A DNA stretch of 64,000 bases from Saccharomyces mikatae IFO 1815 (taxonomy: Eukaryota; Ascomycota; Saccharomycetes; Saccharomycetales; Saccharomycetaceae), in assembly GCF_947241705.1 (NCBI RefSeq), contig NC_079256.1, positions 124,001 through 188,000 on the forward strand. Reading direction: 5' to 3'. A model generated the notes under the pieces. It saw only the letters and a list, made by a program, of their open reading frames with translations. It was not told the origin of the DNA and did not search any database. Position numbers and translations under genes: made by a program. Shown here piece after piece: positions 1 through 10,573 of the stretch. Each line of letters begins with the position of its first letter. Position 1 is the stretch's first letter.

Positions 1-299
1 TTTCCTGTTTCCTTCTTTTTTTTCTTTGTTCAAAGTGACGTTGTATCTATTTCTGTTCCACAACGGCTTTTCTAAGATTGGAATCCCTTGATATCGTTAC
101 AACAGCGACCTATTATAGTTAATTTGCCAAGTTTTTTTTCGCATTTTCAGTAATTTAGAAACTAGAAAAAGCAGCATACCAATTGATTGAGAGTTTTTCA
201 CTGTCAATTCCGTGTTTTTGTTTTATTTTTTTTTAATTTTGTTTTGTTTTGTTTTATTCTCCCTACCTAATTTGCATAAAACTGTAATATCAAGAAAGA
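1..299. other. PSK1 upstream region
   Basis: This non-coding stretch precedes PSK1. It is rich in T-tracts (for example around 221-256) with an A-rich segment just before the ATG, as is usual for a yeast promoter and 5' leader. I see no RNA gene or repeat in it. Confidence 0.6.
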
Positions 300-3200
300 A
301 TGCCCTACATTGGTGCTTCAAATCTATCAGAGCATTCCTTTGTCAACTTGAAGGAAAAACATGCGATTACACACAAAGGTAGTGGTAATTCCGCAGCATC
401 GCTGCAGACACCACCGAGCCCTGACCAAGAGAACCATATTGACAATGAATTGGGAAATTACGATACCTCTTTAAGCGATGTTTCAACTCCGAATAACAAG
501 GAAAATGAGGAACTCGAGCAAAGTCTGCAGGATTCGTTTGCTAGTTTCCGCAAGACCAAACCACCACCTCCTTTGTATTTTGAACAACCGAGACTTTCCT
601 CCACGGCATCTTCATCTAACGACTCAACGGCGTCCTCGCCGCTGACAGGTGAAGACATAAAGGAGTTGGAGTTTCTTCCGAATGAATCGACTCATTCTTA
701 CTCGTACAATCCACTTTCGCCAAATTCCCTAGCAGTTAGATTGAGGATTTTGAAAAGATCACTTGAAATCATAATACAGAACCCGAGTATGCTACTCGAG
801 CCTACTCCGGATGATTTGCCTCCCCTGAAGGAATTTGCCAGCCGCAGGAGAAGTTTGCCTAGGACATCGGCTTCCGCGAACCATTTGATGAATAGGAATA
901 AGAGCCAGATCTGGAATACCACATCCGCTACTTTAAATGCATTTGTAAATAACACATCTTCTTCTTCTTCAGCAGCATCCTCGGCTTTATCCAACAAAAA
1001 ACAGGGCATGCCAGTTTTTCCTAATTTGGATCCAACTCATTCTCAAACTTTTCATAGGGCGAATTCCTTAGCTTATTTGCCTTCCATCTCATCCGAGCAA
1101 AATCCGCTACTTAAACGTAATAACTCTTTATTCCGTGGCGACTATGGAAACAGTATAAACTCTGAAAGACCAAGTTTTAGACAACCGTTTAGAGATCAAA
1201 CTAACAGTCTCCGTAATAGTAGTCTACTTAATGACAGCACTTCTCAGGAAGTGGAAAAAATTTCACCCTACCATGGTCCTTCTATAGATTTATTGAATGA
1301 GCAAAGAGCAAATCTGAAGAGTCTTTTGAATTTACTAAACGAAACTCTGGAGAAAAATACTTCCGAGAGAGCGTCGGATCTGCATATGATATCGTTGTTC
1401 AATCTGAATAAACTGATGCTTGGAGATCCCAAGAAAAATAATTCAGAATGCGATAAGAGAACTGAAAATCTGAAAAAAATTCTACTGGATAGTCTTGCAG
1501 AACCATTTTTTGAACACTATAATTTTATTGAAGATAATTCGACCGAGGACACAGATGAACTTAAAGAGGAAATCGATGAGTTTACGGGTTCCGGAGACAC
1601 TACAGCGATAACAGATATACGGCCTCAACAGGACTATGGTCGTATATTGAGGACATTCACTTCTACGAAGAATTCGGCCCCACAAGCAATTTTCACGTGC
1701 AGTCAAGAGGACCCTTGGCAATTCAAAGCAGCAAATGACTTAGCGTGCTTGGTATTCGGTATCTCACAAAACGCTATTCGTGCCTTAACTCTAATGGATT
1801 TAATTCATACCGATAGTAGAAATTTTGTTTTACATAAACTACTGTCTACCGAGGGGCAAGAAATGGTTTTTACAGGTGAAATCATTGGTATTGTACAGCC
1901 AGAGACACTCAATTCATCTAAAATAGTATGGGCATCGTTTTGGGCGAAGAGAAAGAATAATTTATTAGTTTGCGTTTTTGAAAAAGTCCCTTGCGACTAT
2001 GTTGATGTGCTTTTAAATCTGGATGATTTTGCCGTCGAGAATATTGTAGACAAATGTGAGTTGCTGTCGGATGGTCCTTCATTATCCTCCTCTTCTACTT
2101 TATCATTACCGAAGATGACCTCCTCACCAAATGGTAGCAGATTAGAGTATTCTTTGGAGAGAAAGGCTCTCGAAAAGAGTTATTCCAGGCCCAATTTAAC
2201 GGATAATCGAAATTCTAATGATAATCAACTTGTTAGAGAAAGTCATTCTGAATCATCACTGTCACTGTCACCAATAAGGACGAAGAAAAGTGTAAAATTT
2301 GCGAATGATATTAAAGACGTCAGGAATATTAGTCAATCGTTAGCTAGATTGATGGATAATGTGAGGAGTGGAGTAGTATTCACTCCTGATGATGATCTTT
2401 TGCCCATGCCCATCAGAGTTTGCAACCATATTAATGAAACGAGGTATTTTACTTTGAATCATCTATCTTATAATATTCCATGCGCAGTATCTTGTACCGT
2501 TTTGGAGGATGAATTGAAGTTAAAGATTCACAGTTTGCCTTATCAAGCGGGTTTATTTATTGTAGATTCGCATACCTTGGATATTATTAGTTCCAATAAG
2601 TCTATCCTGAAAAACATGTTTGGTTACCATTTCGCAGAGCTGGTAGGGAAATCGGTTACCGAAATTATTCCATCATTTCCAAAAATTCTTCAATTCATCA
2701 ACGACAGATATCCCGCATTAGATATTACACTCCATAAGAATAAAGGCTTGGTATTAACAGAACACTTTTTCAGAAAAATTCAGGCAGAGATTATGGGTGA
2801 TCGTAAAAGCTTCTACACGTCGGTGGGTATCGATGGGCTTCATAGAGATGGTTGTGAAATTAAAATTGATTTTCAACTACGTGTTATGAACTCTAAAGTG
2901 ATTTTACTTTGGTTAACTCACTCAAGAGACGTTGTATTTGAGGAATATAATACAAATCCGTCACAGTTGAAGATGCTGAAGGAAAGTGAATTAAGTTTGA
3001 TGAGCAGTGCAAGCAGTTCTGCCAGTTCTTCCAAAAAATCTTCATCGAGGATATCTACTGGAACGTTGAAGGATTTGAGTAATCTGTCAGCATATGAGGA
3101 TTTGGACCATCGGACGAATAAGCTTAAATACGAAATTGGGGGAGGGTCCACAACTCCCTCTGAATCCACTTTATCCGAACAGGACCAAGCTCCCTTGGAA

Positions 3201-4373
3201 GATAAAAATGATAGTAGTGAAATGATAGTTGATGATCCTGAGATGAAACACAAATTAGAATTGGCTAAGATTTACTCAAGAGATAAATCCCAATTTGTGA
3301 AAGAAGGAAATTTCAAAGTAGACGAAGATTTGATTATTAGCAAAATTTCACTACCTCCAAGTGTTGAATCATTAGCGGATTCTAAAAGTTCTGGGAAAGG
3401 ACTATCTCCACTGGAGGAAGAACCGCTAAGCGAGAAGAATGTTCTAGAAAACGGAGTAGTAGATTTATCTTTAGAGGATGACGGTATCATAATAACTAAC
3501 AAGCGAGCAAACCAGCCTACTAGTACATTCCTACACACCCCAGAAAAGAACATTGGTGCCCAAAAGCATATTAAGAAATTTTCCGACTTCGTAAGTTTGC
3601 AAAAAATGGGCGAAGGAGCGTATGGTAAGGTCAACCTGTGTATCCATAAGAAGAATAGGTATATTGTGGTAATCAAGATGATTTTCAAAGAAAGAATTCT
3701 TGTCGATACATGGGTTAGGGATAGAAAGTTAGGTACCATACCTTCGGAGATTCAAATCATGGCCACATTGAATAAGAAACCGCATGAAAATATTCTACGG
3801 TTACTGGATTTCTTTGAGGACGATGATTACTATTATATAGAAACGCCCGTACATGGTGAAACAGGATGCATAGATCTTTTCGATCTCATTGAATTCAAAA
3901 CTAATATGACTGAATTTGAAGCCAAGTTGATATTCAAGCAGGTCGTAGCGGGAATAAAACATTTACACGACCAGGGTATTGTCCACAGAGATATCAAGGA
4001 CGAAAACGTTATCGTAGATTCCAAAGGTTTCGTTAAAATTATCGATTTTGGATCTGCTGCGTACGTCAAAAGTGGACCATTTGACGTTTTTGTTGGCACG
4101 ATAGATTATGCAGCCCCTGAAGTCTTGGGAGGAAATCCTTATGAGGGCCAACCACAGGACATTTGGGCTATTGGTATTCTCTTGTATACTGTGGTTTTCA
4201 AAGAGAACCCTTTTTACAACATAGATGAAATACTGGAAGGTGATTTGAAATTTAACAACGCAGAGGGAGTTAGTGAGGACTGCATTGAGTTAATCAAGAG
4301 CATTTTGAACCGTTGCGTACCGAAGAGGCCCACCATTGATGATATAAACAATGACAAGTGGTTGGTTATATAG
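300..4373 (+). CDS. PSK1: PAS-domain serine/threonine kinase Psk1
   Basis: This is a 1357-residue protein, about the usual length for Psk1. The N-terminal third is Ser/Asn-rich and probably disordered. PAS-like segments lie in the middle (about residues 450-530 and 745-800). A protein kinase domain fills the last 260 residues: the glycine loop GEGAYGKV is near residue 1103, the catalytic HRDIKDEN near 1228 and the DFG motif near 1250. Psk1 and Psk2 are nutrient-responsive PAS kinases that phosphorylate Ugp1 and translation factors, shifting sugar flux toward cell-wall glucan and storage control. The ATG at 300 follows a purine-rich context. It is the first gene of the conserved chromosome I order. 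Confidence 0.96.
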   Translation: MPYIGASNLSEHSFVNLKEKHAITHKGSGNSAASLQTPPSPDQENHIDNELGNYDTSLSDVSTPNNKENEELEQSLQDSFASFRKTKPPPPLYFEQPRLSSTASSSNDSTASSPLTGEDIKELEFLPNESTHSYSYNPLSPNSLAVRLRILKRSLEIIIQNPSMLLEPTPDDLPPLKEFASRRRSLPRTSASANHLMNRNKSQIWNTTSATLNAFVNNTSSSSSAASSALSNKKQGMPVFPNLDPTHSQTFHRANSLAYLPSISSEQNPLLKRNNSLFRGDYGNSINSERPSFRQPFRDQTNSLRNSSLLNDSTSQEVEKISPYHGPSIDLLNEQRANLKSLLNLLNETLEKNTSERASDLHMISLFNLNKLMLGDPKKNNSECDKRTENLKKILLDSLAEPFFEHYNFIEDNSTEDTDELKEEIDEFTGSGDTTAITDIRPQQDYGRILRTFTSTKNSAPQAIFTCSQEDPWQFKAANDLACLVFGISQNAIRALTLMDLIHTDSRNFVLHKLLSTEGQEMVFTGEIIGIVQPETLNSSKIVWASFWAKRKNNLLVCVFEKVPCDYVDVLLNLDDFAVENIVDKCELLSDGPSLSSSSTLSLPKMTSSPNGSRLEYSLERKALEKSYSRPNLTDNRNSNDNQLVRESHSESSLSLSPIRTKKSVKFANDIKDVRNISQSLARLMDNVRSGVVFTPDDDLLPMPIRVCNHINETRYFTLNHLSYNIPCAVSCTVLEDELKLKIHSLPYQAGLFIVDSHTLDIISSNKSILKNMFGYHFAELVGKSVTEIIPSFPKILQFINDRYPALDITLHKNKGLVLTEHFFRKIQAEIMGDRKSFYTSVGIDGLHRDGCEIKIDFQLRVMNSKVILLWLTHSRDVVFEEYNTNPSQLKMLKESELSLMSSASSSASSSKKSSSRISTGTLKDLSNLSAYEDLDHRTNKLKYEIGGGSTTPSESTLSEQDQAPLEDKNDSSEMIVDDPEMKHKLELAKIYSRDKSQFVKEGNFKVDEDLIISKISLPPSVESLADSKSSGKGLSPLEEEPLSEKNVLENGVVDLSLEDDGIIITNKRANQPTSTFLHTPEKNIGAQKHIKKFSDFVSLQKMGEGAYGKVNLCIHKKNRYIVVIKMIFKERILVDTWVRDRKLGTIPSEIQIMATLNKKPHENILRLLDFFEDDDYYYIETPVHGETGCIDLFDLIEFKTNMTEFEAKLIFKQVVAGIKHLHDQGIVHRDIKDENVIVDSKGFVKIIDFGSAAYVKSGPFDVFVGTIDYAAPEVLGGNPYEGQPQDIWAIGILLYTVVFKENPFYNIDEILEGDLKFNNAEGVSEDCIELIKSILNRCVPKRPTIDDINNDKWLVI

Positions 4374-4977
4374 AGGATTTATGATGATTTCAACACTTCG
4401 ACTATTGAGAAAGGAAACAAAATACTGAACAACTTGAGAGAACCTAATTCGTTGTTTCGTTTTTTCTTTTTCATTTTTCAAAATATTACTCACTCCATAT
4501 ATGTATGAATATGGAATAAATATACATGTATATCATTATGTAAACTTTTCTTACTTGATTTCAACATTAAATATAATATACTTTATAAAGCAATGCAACC
4601 AAATACAAATTATTAACACTTAAACATAAAAAAATACATACAAGTATAGCATAACATAGATAATGTTCTAAATTGCTACTGGAGTAATTACTAAACAGTT
4701 GAGTGTGGTTAATATATTAAGGATTAACAATTTCGCTACCATTTCATCATCAGCGCAAAGAGCTTATTACTATTGCAACATCACTACAGACGATAATACC
4801 CGGAATGCTCTTTGGAAGGGACAGCGAAAAAAGGTGAAAGATTAACAGGAGAAGTGTTAGGGAACTAAAACAAGAAAGAAGACAGATAATAACAATATTA
4901 ACGTGGAAACCATTTCGACGACTATAACAGCTGGTATCTGATTATCAAAGTATAATTGAGTCAGAAAGGAGCGAAAT
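4374..4977. other. Intergenic region between PSK1 and TPD3
   Basis: About 600 bases separate the PSK1 stop from the TPD3 start, both on the plus strand. The first half is very AT-rich with TATATA-type stretches (4495-4540), consistent with a yeast 3' end. The second half is the TPD3 promoter and leader. I see no gene, tRNA or LTR. Confidence 0.6.
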
Positions 4978-6876
4978 ATGTCTGGAGCAAGATCAACAAC
5001 AGCAGGTGCTGTGCCTTCGGCAGCAACAATATCAACAACATCAAACTCTAAGGATTCAGACTCAAATGAGGAGCTATATCCCTTGGCTTTACTTATGGAT
5101 GAGTTGAAGCACGATGACATTGCTAATAGAGTGGAAGCTATGAAAAAATTGGATACCATTGCATTGGCCCTTGGTCCTGAAAGAACAAGAAACGAGTTAA
5201 TTCCCTTTTTAACGGAGGTTGCGCAAGATGATGAAGACGAGGTATTTGCCGTCTTGGCTGAACAATTAGGAAAGTTTGTTCCTTATATTGGTGGTTCTCA
5301 ATATGCCACAATCTTATTGCCCGTATTGGAAATTTTGGCATCCGCAGAAGAAACATTGGTTAGAGAAAAGGCCGTGGATTCTCTGAACAACGTGGCTCAA
5401 GAACTCTCTCAAGAACAATTATTTAGTGATTTTGTTCCCTTGATTGAACATTTAGCCACTGCAGATTGGTTCTCATCGAAAGTTTCTGCTTGTGGACTTT
5501 TCAAATCTGTTATTGTTCGAATTAAAGACGATTCGTTAAGGAAAAACATTCTAGCCTTATACTTACAGCTTGCTCAAGATGATACACCAATGGTTAAAAG
5601 AGCTGTCGGTAAAAATCTACCCATTTTGATCGATCTGTTGACTCAAAATTTGGAGCTATCTACAGATGAAGACTGGGACTATATCTCTAATATTTTCCAA
5701 AAAATCATTAACGACAATCAAGATTCTGTCAAATTTCTGGCAGTGGATTGTTTAATTTCTATCTTGAAATTCTTTAACGCTAAAGGAGATGAGTCTCATA
5801 CTCAAGATTTATTAAACTCTGCGGTAAAATTAATTGGTGATGAAGCATGGAGAGTACGCTATATGGCTGCTGATAGATTCTCTGATTTAGCTTCACAATT
5901 CAGTTCGAACCAAGCATATATTGATGAATTAATACAACCATTTTTAAACCTTTGTGAGGACAATGAAGGGGATGTGAGGGAAGCGGTGGCCAAACAAGTT
6001 TCTGGATTTGCCAAGTTCCTAAATGATCCTTCCATTATATTGAATAAGATTTTACCTGCAGTGCAGAATCTGAGTATGGACGAAAGCGAAACGGTGAGAT
6101 CTGCTTTGGCTTCCAAAATCACAAACATTGTATTGCTATTGAATAAAGACCAAGTGATCAACAGTTTTCTTCCGATTTTACTGAATATGCTGAGAGATGA
6201 GTTTCCCGATGTTCGTTTAAACATCATTGCTAGCTTGAAAGTCGTCAATGACGTAATAGGAATTGAACTATTATCGGACTCTTTGTTACCTGCCATAACC
6301 GAATTAGCCAAGGATGTGAATTGGAGAGTTAGAATGGCCATAATCGAATACATCCCTATCCTGGCAGAACAATTAGGTATGCAATTTTTTGATCAACAGT
6401 TAAGCGACCTGTGTCTTTCATGGTTATGGGATACTGTTTATTCCATCAGAGAAGCTGCAGTGAATAATTTGAAAAAATTAACAGAAATATTTGGTTCAGA
6501 TTGGTGTCGTGATGAAATCATTTCAAGACTTCTCAAATTTGATTTACAATTACTGGAAAATTTTGTCTCCAGGTTCACAGTATTATCGGCTCTAACTACT
6601 TTGGTGCCCGTGGTATCGTTAAATGTCGTTACAGAACAACTATTACCATTCATTTCTCACTTAGCTGACGACGGTGTTCCAAATATTAGATTCAATGTTG
6701 CCAAGTCCTACGCTGTGATAGTCAAGGCCTTAATTAAGGACGAGGCCAAATATGATGCATTAATTAAGGACACTATTTTACCCTCTTTGGAAACTCTGTG
6801 CCAGGACGAAGACGTTGATGTAAAATACTTCGCTAATAAAAGTTTGACAGAATGTCAAGAACTTTTAAAAGATTGA
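4978..6876 (+). CDS. TPD3: PP2A scaffold (A) subunit Tpd3
   Basis: This 632-residue protein is built almost wholly of HEAT repeats, seen as recurring helical units such as DVREAVAKQVSGF, TVRSALASKI and DVRLNIIASL. It is the only A/PR65 scaffold of protein phosphatase 2A in yeast. It holds the catalytic subunit (Pph21 or Pph22) together with Cdc55 or Rts1, and acts in mitosis, septation and RNA polymerase III transcription. The first 35 residues are a Ser/Thr/Ala-rich tail before the first repeat. Length is close to the known 635 residues. The start at 4978 is the first ATG of the frame. Confidence 0.97.
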   Translation: MSGARSTTAGAVPSAATISTTSNSKDSDSNEELYPLALLMDELKHDDIANRVEAMKKLDTIALALGPERTRNELIPFLTEVAQDDEDEVFAVLAEQLGKFVPYIGGSQYATILLPVLEILASAEETLVREKAVDSLNNVAQELSQEQLFSDFVPLIEHLATADWFSSKVSACGLFKSVIVRIKDDSLRKNILALYLQLAQDDTPMVKRAVGKNLPILIDLLTQNLELSTDEDWDYISNIFQKIINDNQDSVKFLAVDCLISILKFFNAKGDESHTQDLLNSAVKLIGDEAWRVRYMAADRFSDLASQFSSNQAYIDELIQPFLNLCEDNEGDVREAVAKQVSGFAKFLNDPSIILNKILPAVQNLSMDESETVRSALASKITNIVLLLNKDQVINSFLPILLNMLRDEFPDVRLNIIASLKVVNDVIGIELLSDSLLPAITELAKDVNWRVRMAIIEYIPILAEQLGMQFFDQQLSDLCLSWLWDTVYSIREAAVNNLKKLTEIFGSDWCRDEIISRLLKFDLQLLENFVSRFTVLSALTTLVPVVSLNVVTEQLLPFISHLADDGVPNIRFNVAKSYAVIVKALIKDEAKYDALIKDTILPSLETLCQDEDVDVKYFANKSLTECQELLKD

Positions 6877-6978
6877 TATTAGTTCAAATATATACATACA
6901 TACACATATGTGTACTCAAATGAATAAAAAGTATACATAATAATAACTCGGGCCCTGTTCTTTTCTTTCTCCCTAAAG

Positions 6979-8151
6979 TTAGTCTTCTACCTTTACAGAA
7001 ATATCATCTTCTAATTTGACCATAGTTTTTTCATTTGCTTGTTCTCCATGCTCAGCGTTAACCTTCGTACCCACAACCAACTCAGGCTTTCCTTCGAGGT
7101 ATTTTACCCATTTTGGATAACTCATAATATTCTCCTGGATTTCCTTGTATAATTCAGACTGCAAATCCCAATCCAAGAAATTCCTTGGATCATTTGAGGG
7201 CAAGAATTTTAACAAGTCACGAAGGTTCCTCGATTTCGTGACAATTTGTCCAAACCCAACCAGTAACCCATTTATTTCTGTCCAGAGACCCCTGGGCAGC
7301 CAACTTTGTAACTGAATTCTTGTTTGATCTGGGGTCTTGCATTTTTGCGGAGTTACCCATTTCCAAAGCTTGGTTAACCTATCCACATGAACGTCAACGC
7401 AAATACCTTCAATCTTACCCCATGCCTTTTGTAACGTCAAATATGCCATTTTAGGCCCCACACCAGGTAGGGCCAAAAGTTCATCTATTGTAGCTGGCAC
7501 ATCACCCAAATGCTGATCCTTGAGGATCTGGCAACTGGACAAGATGTATTTGGCCTTTCTTGTGTGAAATCCAACTGAATGAATCAATTCGTCTAGTTTG
7601 GTCTCATTGATTTGTAAGACGGCTTCTAATGTCATACCCTGTTTGATATGTAGTTCATCTATGCAGTATCGCATTATGTTAAGCATTGCCATAGCGGTGA
7701 CTTCATCCTTTGTCTGCGATGATAGCATCACCCCAAGCAGTACTTGCAATCTGTAGTCTTTCGGCGATATCTGATCTTTCGAGATACCACACTTGGAAGC
7801 TACCGTTACTGGGATGGATGAGCCACCAATTATATCGACAGGTGCTAAAATTTTGGACCTTAATACCCGCATTCTAGCGTATGTTTCTTGAAACTTGTAC
7901 GGAATCTTTGTCGACGCCGGCGTGAGGAAGATAGAGGAGTCTAGTGGTTTGGCCCACCTGTTGGGCACATTGCCGTTTCTGACCACAATCCATTCGAAGT
8001 ACTCCCTATTTGACAGAGATTTGATCCAGTCAATATCCACGGGTTGAGGAATGACCTCTTCTTGCTTGATTTTAGTTCTTTTCCCAGATAAGAGTTCTGA
8101 CTTCGAACAAATTTCAGCTTTTACCAGTGGTCTTTTCCTTAAAATTGCCAT
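6979..8151 (-). CDS. NTG1: DNA N-glycosylase/AP lyase Ntg1 (endonuclease III family)
   Basis: This bifunctional base-excision repair enzyme removes oxidised pyrimidines and cuts abasic sites in nucleus and mitochondria. The helix-hairpin-helix with the catalytic lysine is in LPGVGPKMAYL, and the catalytic aspartate in CVDVHVDR. The iron-sulphur cysteine cluster found in many EndoIII proteins is absent from the C-terminus, as known for Ntg1. I start at 8151 (MAILRKRPL), giving 390 residues. The S. cerevisiae protein as I remember it begins nine residues earlier, but here the matching codon (8176-8178) is CTG. The frame stays open further upstream, into the SYN8 3' end, without any ATG. The gene follows SYN8 on the same strand. 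Confidence 0.9.
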   Translation of the reverse strand: MAILRKRPLVKAEICSKSELLSGKRTKIKQEEVIPQPVDIDWIKSLSNREYFEWIVVRNGNVPNRWAKPLDSSIFLTPASTKIPYKFQETYARMRVLRSKILAPVDIIGGSSIPVTVASKCGISKDQISPKDYRLQVLLGVMLSSQTKDEVTAMAMLNIMRYCIDELHIKQGMTLEAVLQINETKLDELIHSVGFHTRKAKYILSSCQILKDQHLGDVPATIDELLALPGVGPKMAYLTLQKAWGKIEGICVDVHVDRLTKLWKWVTPQKCKTPDQTRIQLQSWLPRGLWTEINGLLVGFGQIVTKSRNLRDLLKFLPSNDPRNFLDWDLQSELYKEIQENIMSYPKWVKYLEGKPELVVGTKVNAEHGEQANEKTMVKLEDDISVKVED

Positions 8152-8333
8152 TGACGACAGTTTACAAATGCTTTGCAGATTTTGTCTTTTGAAACTATAG
8201 AGTGTATATGTAAAAACATAATGAATTACTAAGAAGGAAGCTGTTACAATGTGGAAAAAAAAAAAGCCAAAAACAAACTTCGAGATTAGGATTTCGAATT
8301 TAGTTTTGCACCTAAAAGAACAAAGTAGAGATA

Positions 8334-9095
8334 TTACAGCACCAGTAGAAGTAACAAAAGTATCACTATCAGCACAAGAATAATTAAGCAATTGCCGTTA
8401 TCCTTAAACCTAGAATTGTTAAAGCCATGCATAGACCGAGAAGCCCTGTTCAAATTCCTACCATTATTATCGATCAGATTTTCCAAATCCACCAGCAGCG
8501 AGTCGTTCTGGGAAGTGATCTCATCATTGAGGTCCATGGAAATGCCATGGGTCCTCCCAATAGACTGAGACAACGTATCCAAGTGAGAATCCTGCTCTAA
8601 TAGCTGCTGCTGCTGGTCGATAAATAGTTCTTGATTGGAGACCATCGGCTGTAGCTGTGGCTGCGGTTGTGGCTGCGACTGCAATGGCTCATCCTTGTAT
8701 GGAGCATGCGTGGAAGGCGCCGGCAGCAACTCCTCGTCTTGTTCATCGTCATCCTTATACATGACGGTAAGCTCATCATCGCTCTTAAACCGTACTTTTT
8801 TCAAAGAGTCTTTGGATACCTCATCAGTATTACTGACCGCTGCCTTTCGGAACCTGTACAACTCCTTGTCAACCGCTGTATCACAGATTCTGTCCAGTAT
8901 GGTATTGTATCGGGATATCAATGTATCATCAGGGGCATATTTCTGTAACGACTCCAGTACAGAGCTCAATTGCTGTTTCAAAACAACGTTATCATTTGAA
9001 GTTGGGGCGAGGTTCAACACCGACACTAGTCTTGTTCTTTCTTCGACCAGATCCGACAGCTGGTCCAGTTCATAACCCAGCTTCAACACATCCAT
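8334..9095 (-). CDS. SYN8: Endosomal SNARE Syn8
   Basis: This 253-residue tail-anchored SNARE resembles mammalian syntaxin 8 and works in endosomal membrane fusion. Residues 140-155 are a Gln/Pro repeat ([10 protein letters not shown]). The SNARE motif covers about residues 165-225, including a heptad run around [16 protein letters not shown] single hydrophobic anchor of Ile/Val/Leu residues forms the extreme C-terminus. No signal peptide is present, as expected for a tail-anchored protein. The ATG at 9095 faces the divergent DEP1 promoter. Its 3' end lies 182 bases upstream of the NTG1 start used here. Confidence 0.95.
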   Translation of the reverse strand: MDVLKLGYELDQLSDLVEERTRLVSVLNLAPTSNDNVVLKQQLSSVLESLQKYAPDDTLISRYNTILDRICDTAVDKELYRFRKAAVSNTDEVSKDSLKKVRFKSDDELTVMYKDDDEQDEELLPAPSTHAPYKDEPLQSQPQPQPQLQPMVSNQELFIDQQQQLLEQDSHLDTLSQSIGRTHGISMDLNDEITSQNDSLLVDLENLIDNNGRNLNRASRSMHGFNNSRFKDNGNCLIILVLIVILLLLLLVL

Positions 9096-9337
9096 ACTGC
9101 GTGTGCTTGCGCATCTATTCGTGCGTGTGATTCCTGTGTCTCGTCTTGTGCGTTCCTGTTCTATTGTAAAGTCTCAGCCTTTATTTCTTGCTCTTTACCT
9201 GTTTTTTTGCTCTTTCGGGTGATAAAAATTGTGCTTTTCAAAATAAAATTTCCTGAAAGTAATAAACTCGAAGGTGTGTAGTAGCCAAGTACTAGAGAAG
9301 AAGTCCAGAAGCAGATAAGACGCATCGATCGTGGCAG

Positions 9338-10573
9338 ATGAGTCAACAAACACCACAGGAGAGCGAACAGACCACGATAAAAGAACAAGACATTGATCAA
9401 GAGAGCGTATTGAGCAACATTGACCTCAATACTGATTTGAACCACAATTTGAATCTATCCGAATACTGCATATCCAGTGACGCAGGAACAGAGAAGATGG
9501 ATAGTGATGAGGAAAAGTCGCTGGCTAGTTTAGCGGAGCTGAGGTATGCTCCTAAGTTATCAAGTCTGGTGAAGCAAGAGGGGCCTGCGGAGGATTTGAA
9601 ACGGCCACACGAAGATGAGAGGGAGGTGGAAATAGACGAGGCCAAGAAGATCAAGCTGCCAAAGGAGGACGAGGACGAGAAGGAGGACGAGGAGAAAGAG
9701 GAGGAGGGGAAGACGGAGGAAGTAGAAGAGGCAATTGACAGCAAGGAGAAGAGTGCGGATGCCAGGGACGAACAAGGGGACGAAGGTGATAATGAAGAGG
9801 AAAACAACGAAGAAGAGAATGAAAACGACAACGAGCATACGGCACCGCCTGCGCTGGTGATGCCGTCGCCAATCGAGATGGAGGAACAGAGAATGACGGC
9901 GTTGAAGGAAATCACCGACATCGAGTACAAGTTCGCGCAATTGCGCCAGAAACTATATGATAACCAATTGGTGCGGTTGCAAACGGAGCTGCAGATGTGT
10001 CTTGAAGGCTCACATCCAGAATTGCAGGCGTACTACTCGAAGATTGCTGCGATCCGCGACTACAAGCTGCACCGGGCGTACCAGCGGCAGAAATATGAGC
10101 TGTCATGCATCAACACCGAGACGATCGCCACCAGAACGTTCATCCACCAAGACTTCCACAAGAAGGTCACCGACCTGCGGGCCAGGCTGCTTAATAGAAC
10201 CACGCAGACATGGTACGATATCAACAAGGAGCGGCGCGACATGGACGTTGTGATCCCAGACATCAACTACCACGTCCCCATTAAGCTTGACAACAAGACG
10301 CTGAGCTGCATCACGGGCTACGCCAGCGCAGCGCAGCTGCGCTACCCTGGAGAGCCTGTGGCAGAGGACCTGGCTTGCGAGAGCATCGAGTACCGTTACA
10401 GAGCCAACCCGGTTGATAAACTCGAAGTCATTGTGGACCGAATGAGACTGAATAACGAGATCAGCGACCTCGAAGGTCTGCGCAAATACTTCCACTCCTT
10501 CCCGGGTGCTCCTGAGTTGAATCCACTTAGAGATTCCGAAATCAACGACGACTTCCGCCAATGGTCCCAGTGA
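9338..10573 (+). CDS. DEP1: Rpd3L histone deacetylase complex subunit Dep1
   Basis: This 411-residue protein is a component of the Rpd3L deacetylase complex, which acts in transcriptional regulation including phospholipid genes and silencing. Residues about 100-170 are a highly acidic Glu/Asp tract encoded by GA-rich DNA (9655-9830). The C-terminal 230 residues are a conserved Sds3/Dep1-like domain with a predicted coiled coil (EITDIEYKFAQLRQKLYDNQ). The second half is noticeably more GC-rich than its neighbours. The start is the first ATG of the frame, 243 bases from the divergent SYN8 ATG. A long open frame on the opposite strand is a by-product of the acidic repeat. Confidence 0.94.
   Translation: MSQQTPQESEQTTIKEQDIDQESVLSNIDLNTDLNHNLNLSEYCISSDAGTEKMDSDEEKSLASLAELRYAPKLSSLVKQEGPAEDLKRPHEDEREVEIDEAKKIKLPKEDEDEKEDEEKEEEGKTEEVEEAIDSKEKSADARDEQGDEGDNEEENNEEENENDNEHTAPPALVMPSPIEMEEQRMTALKEITDIEYKFAQLRQKLYDNQLVRLQTELQMCLEGSHPELQAYYSKIAAIRDYKLHRAYQRQKYELSCINTETIATRTFIHQDFHKKVTDLRARLLNRTTQTWYDINKERRDMDVVIPDINYHVPIKLDNKTLSCITGYASAAQLRYPGEPVAEDLACESIEYRYRANPVDKLEVIVDRMRLNNEISDLEGLRKYFHSFPGAPELNPLRDSEINDDFRQWSQ

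Noticed and set aside
9397-9930. A 177-codon Ser-rich frame opposite the DEP1 acidic region
   Set aside because: It is the complement of a GA-rich acidic repeat, which naturally lacks stops on the other strand. The DEP1 frame matches a known protein over its whole length.
9840-10560. GC-rich half of DEP1 as a sign of gene transfer
   Set aside because: The sequence is a normal DEP1 C-terminal domain in conserved gene order. Local base composition alone is not evidence of transfer.
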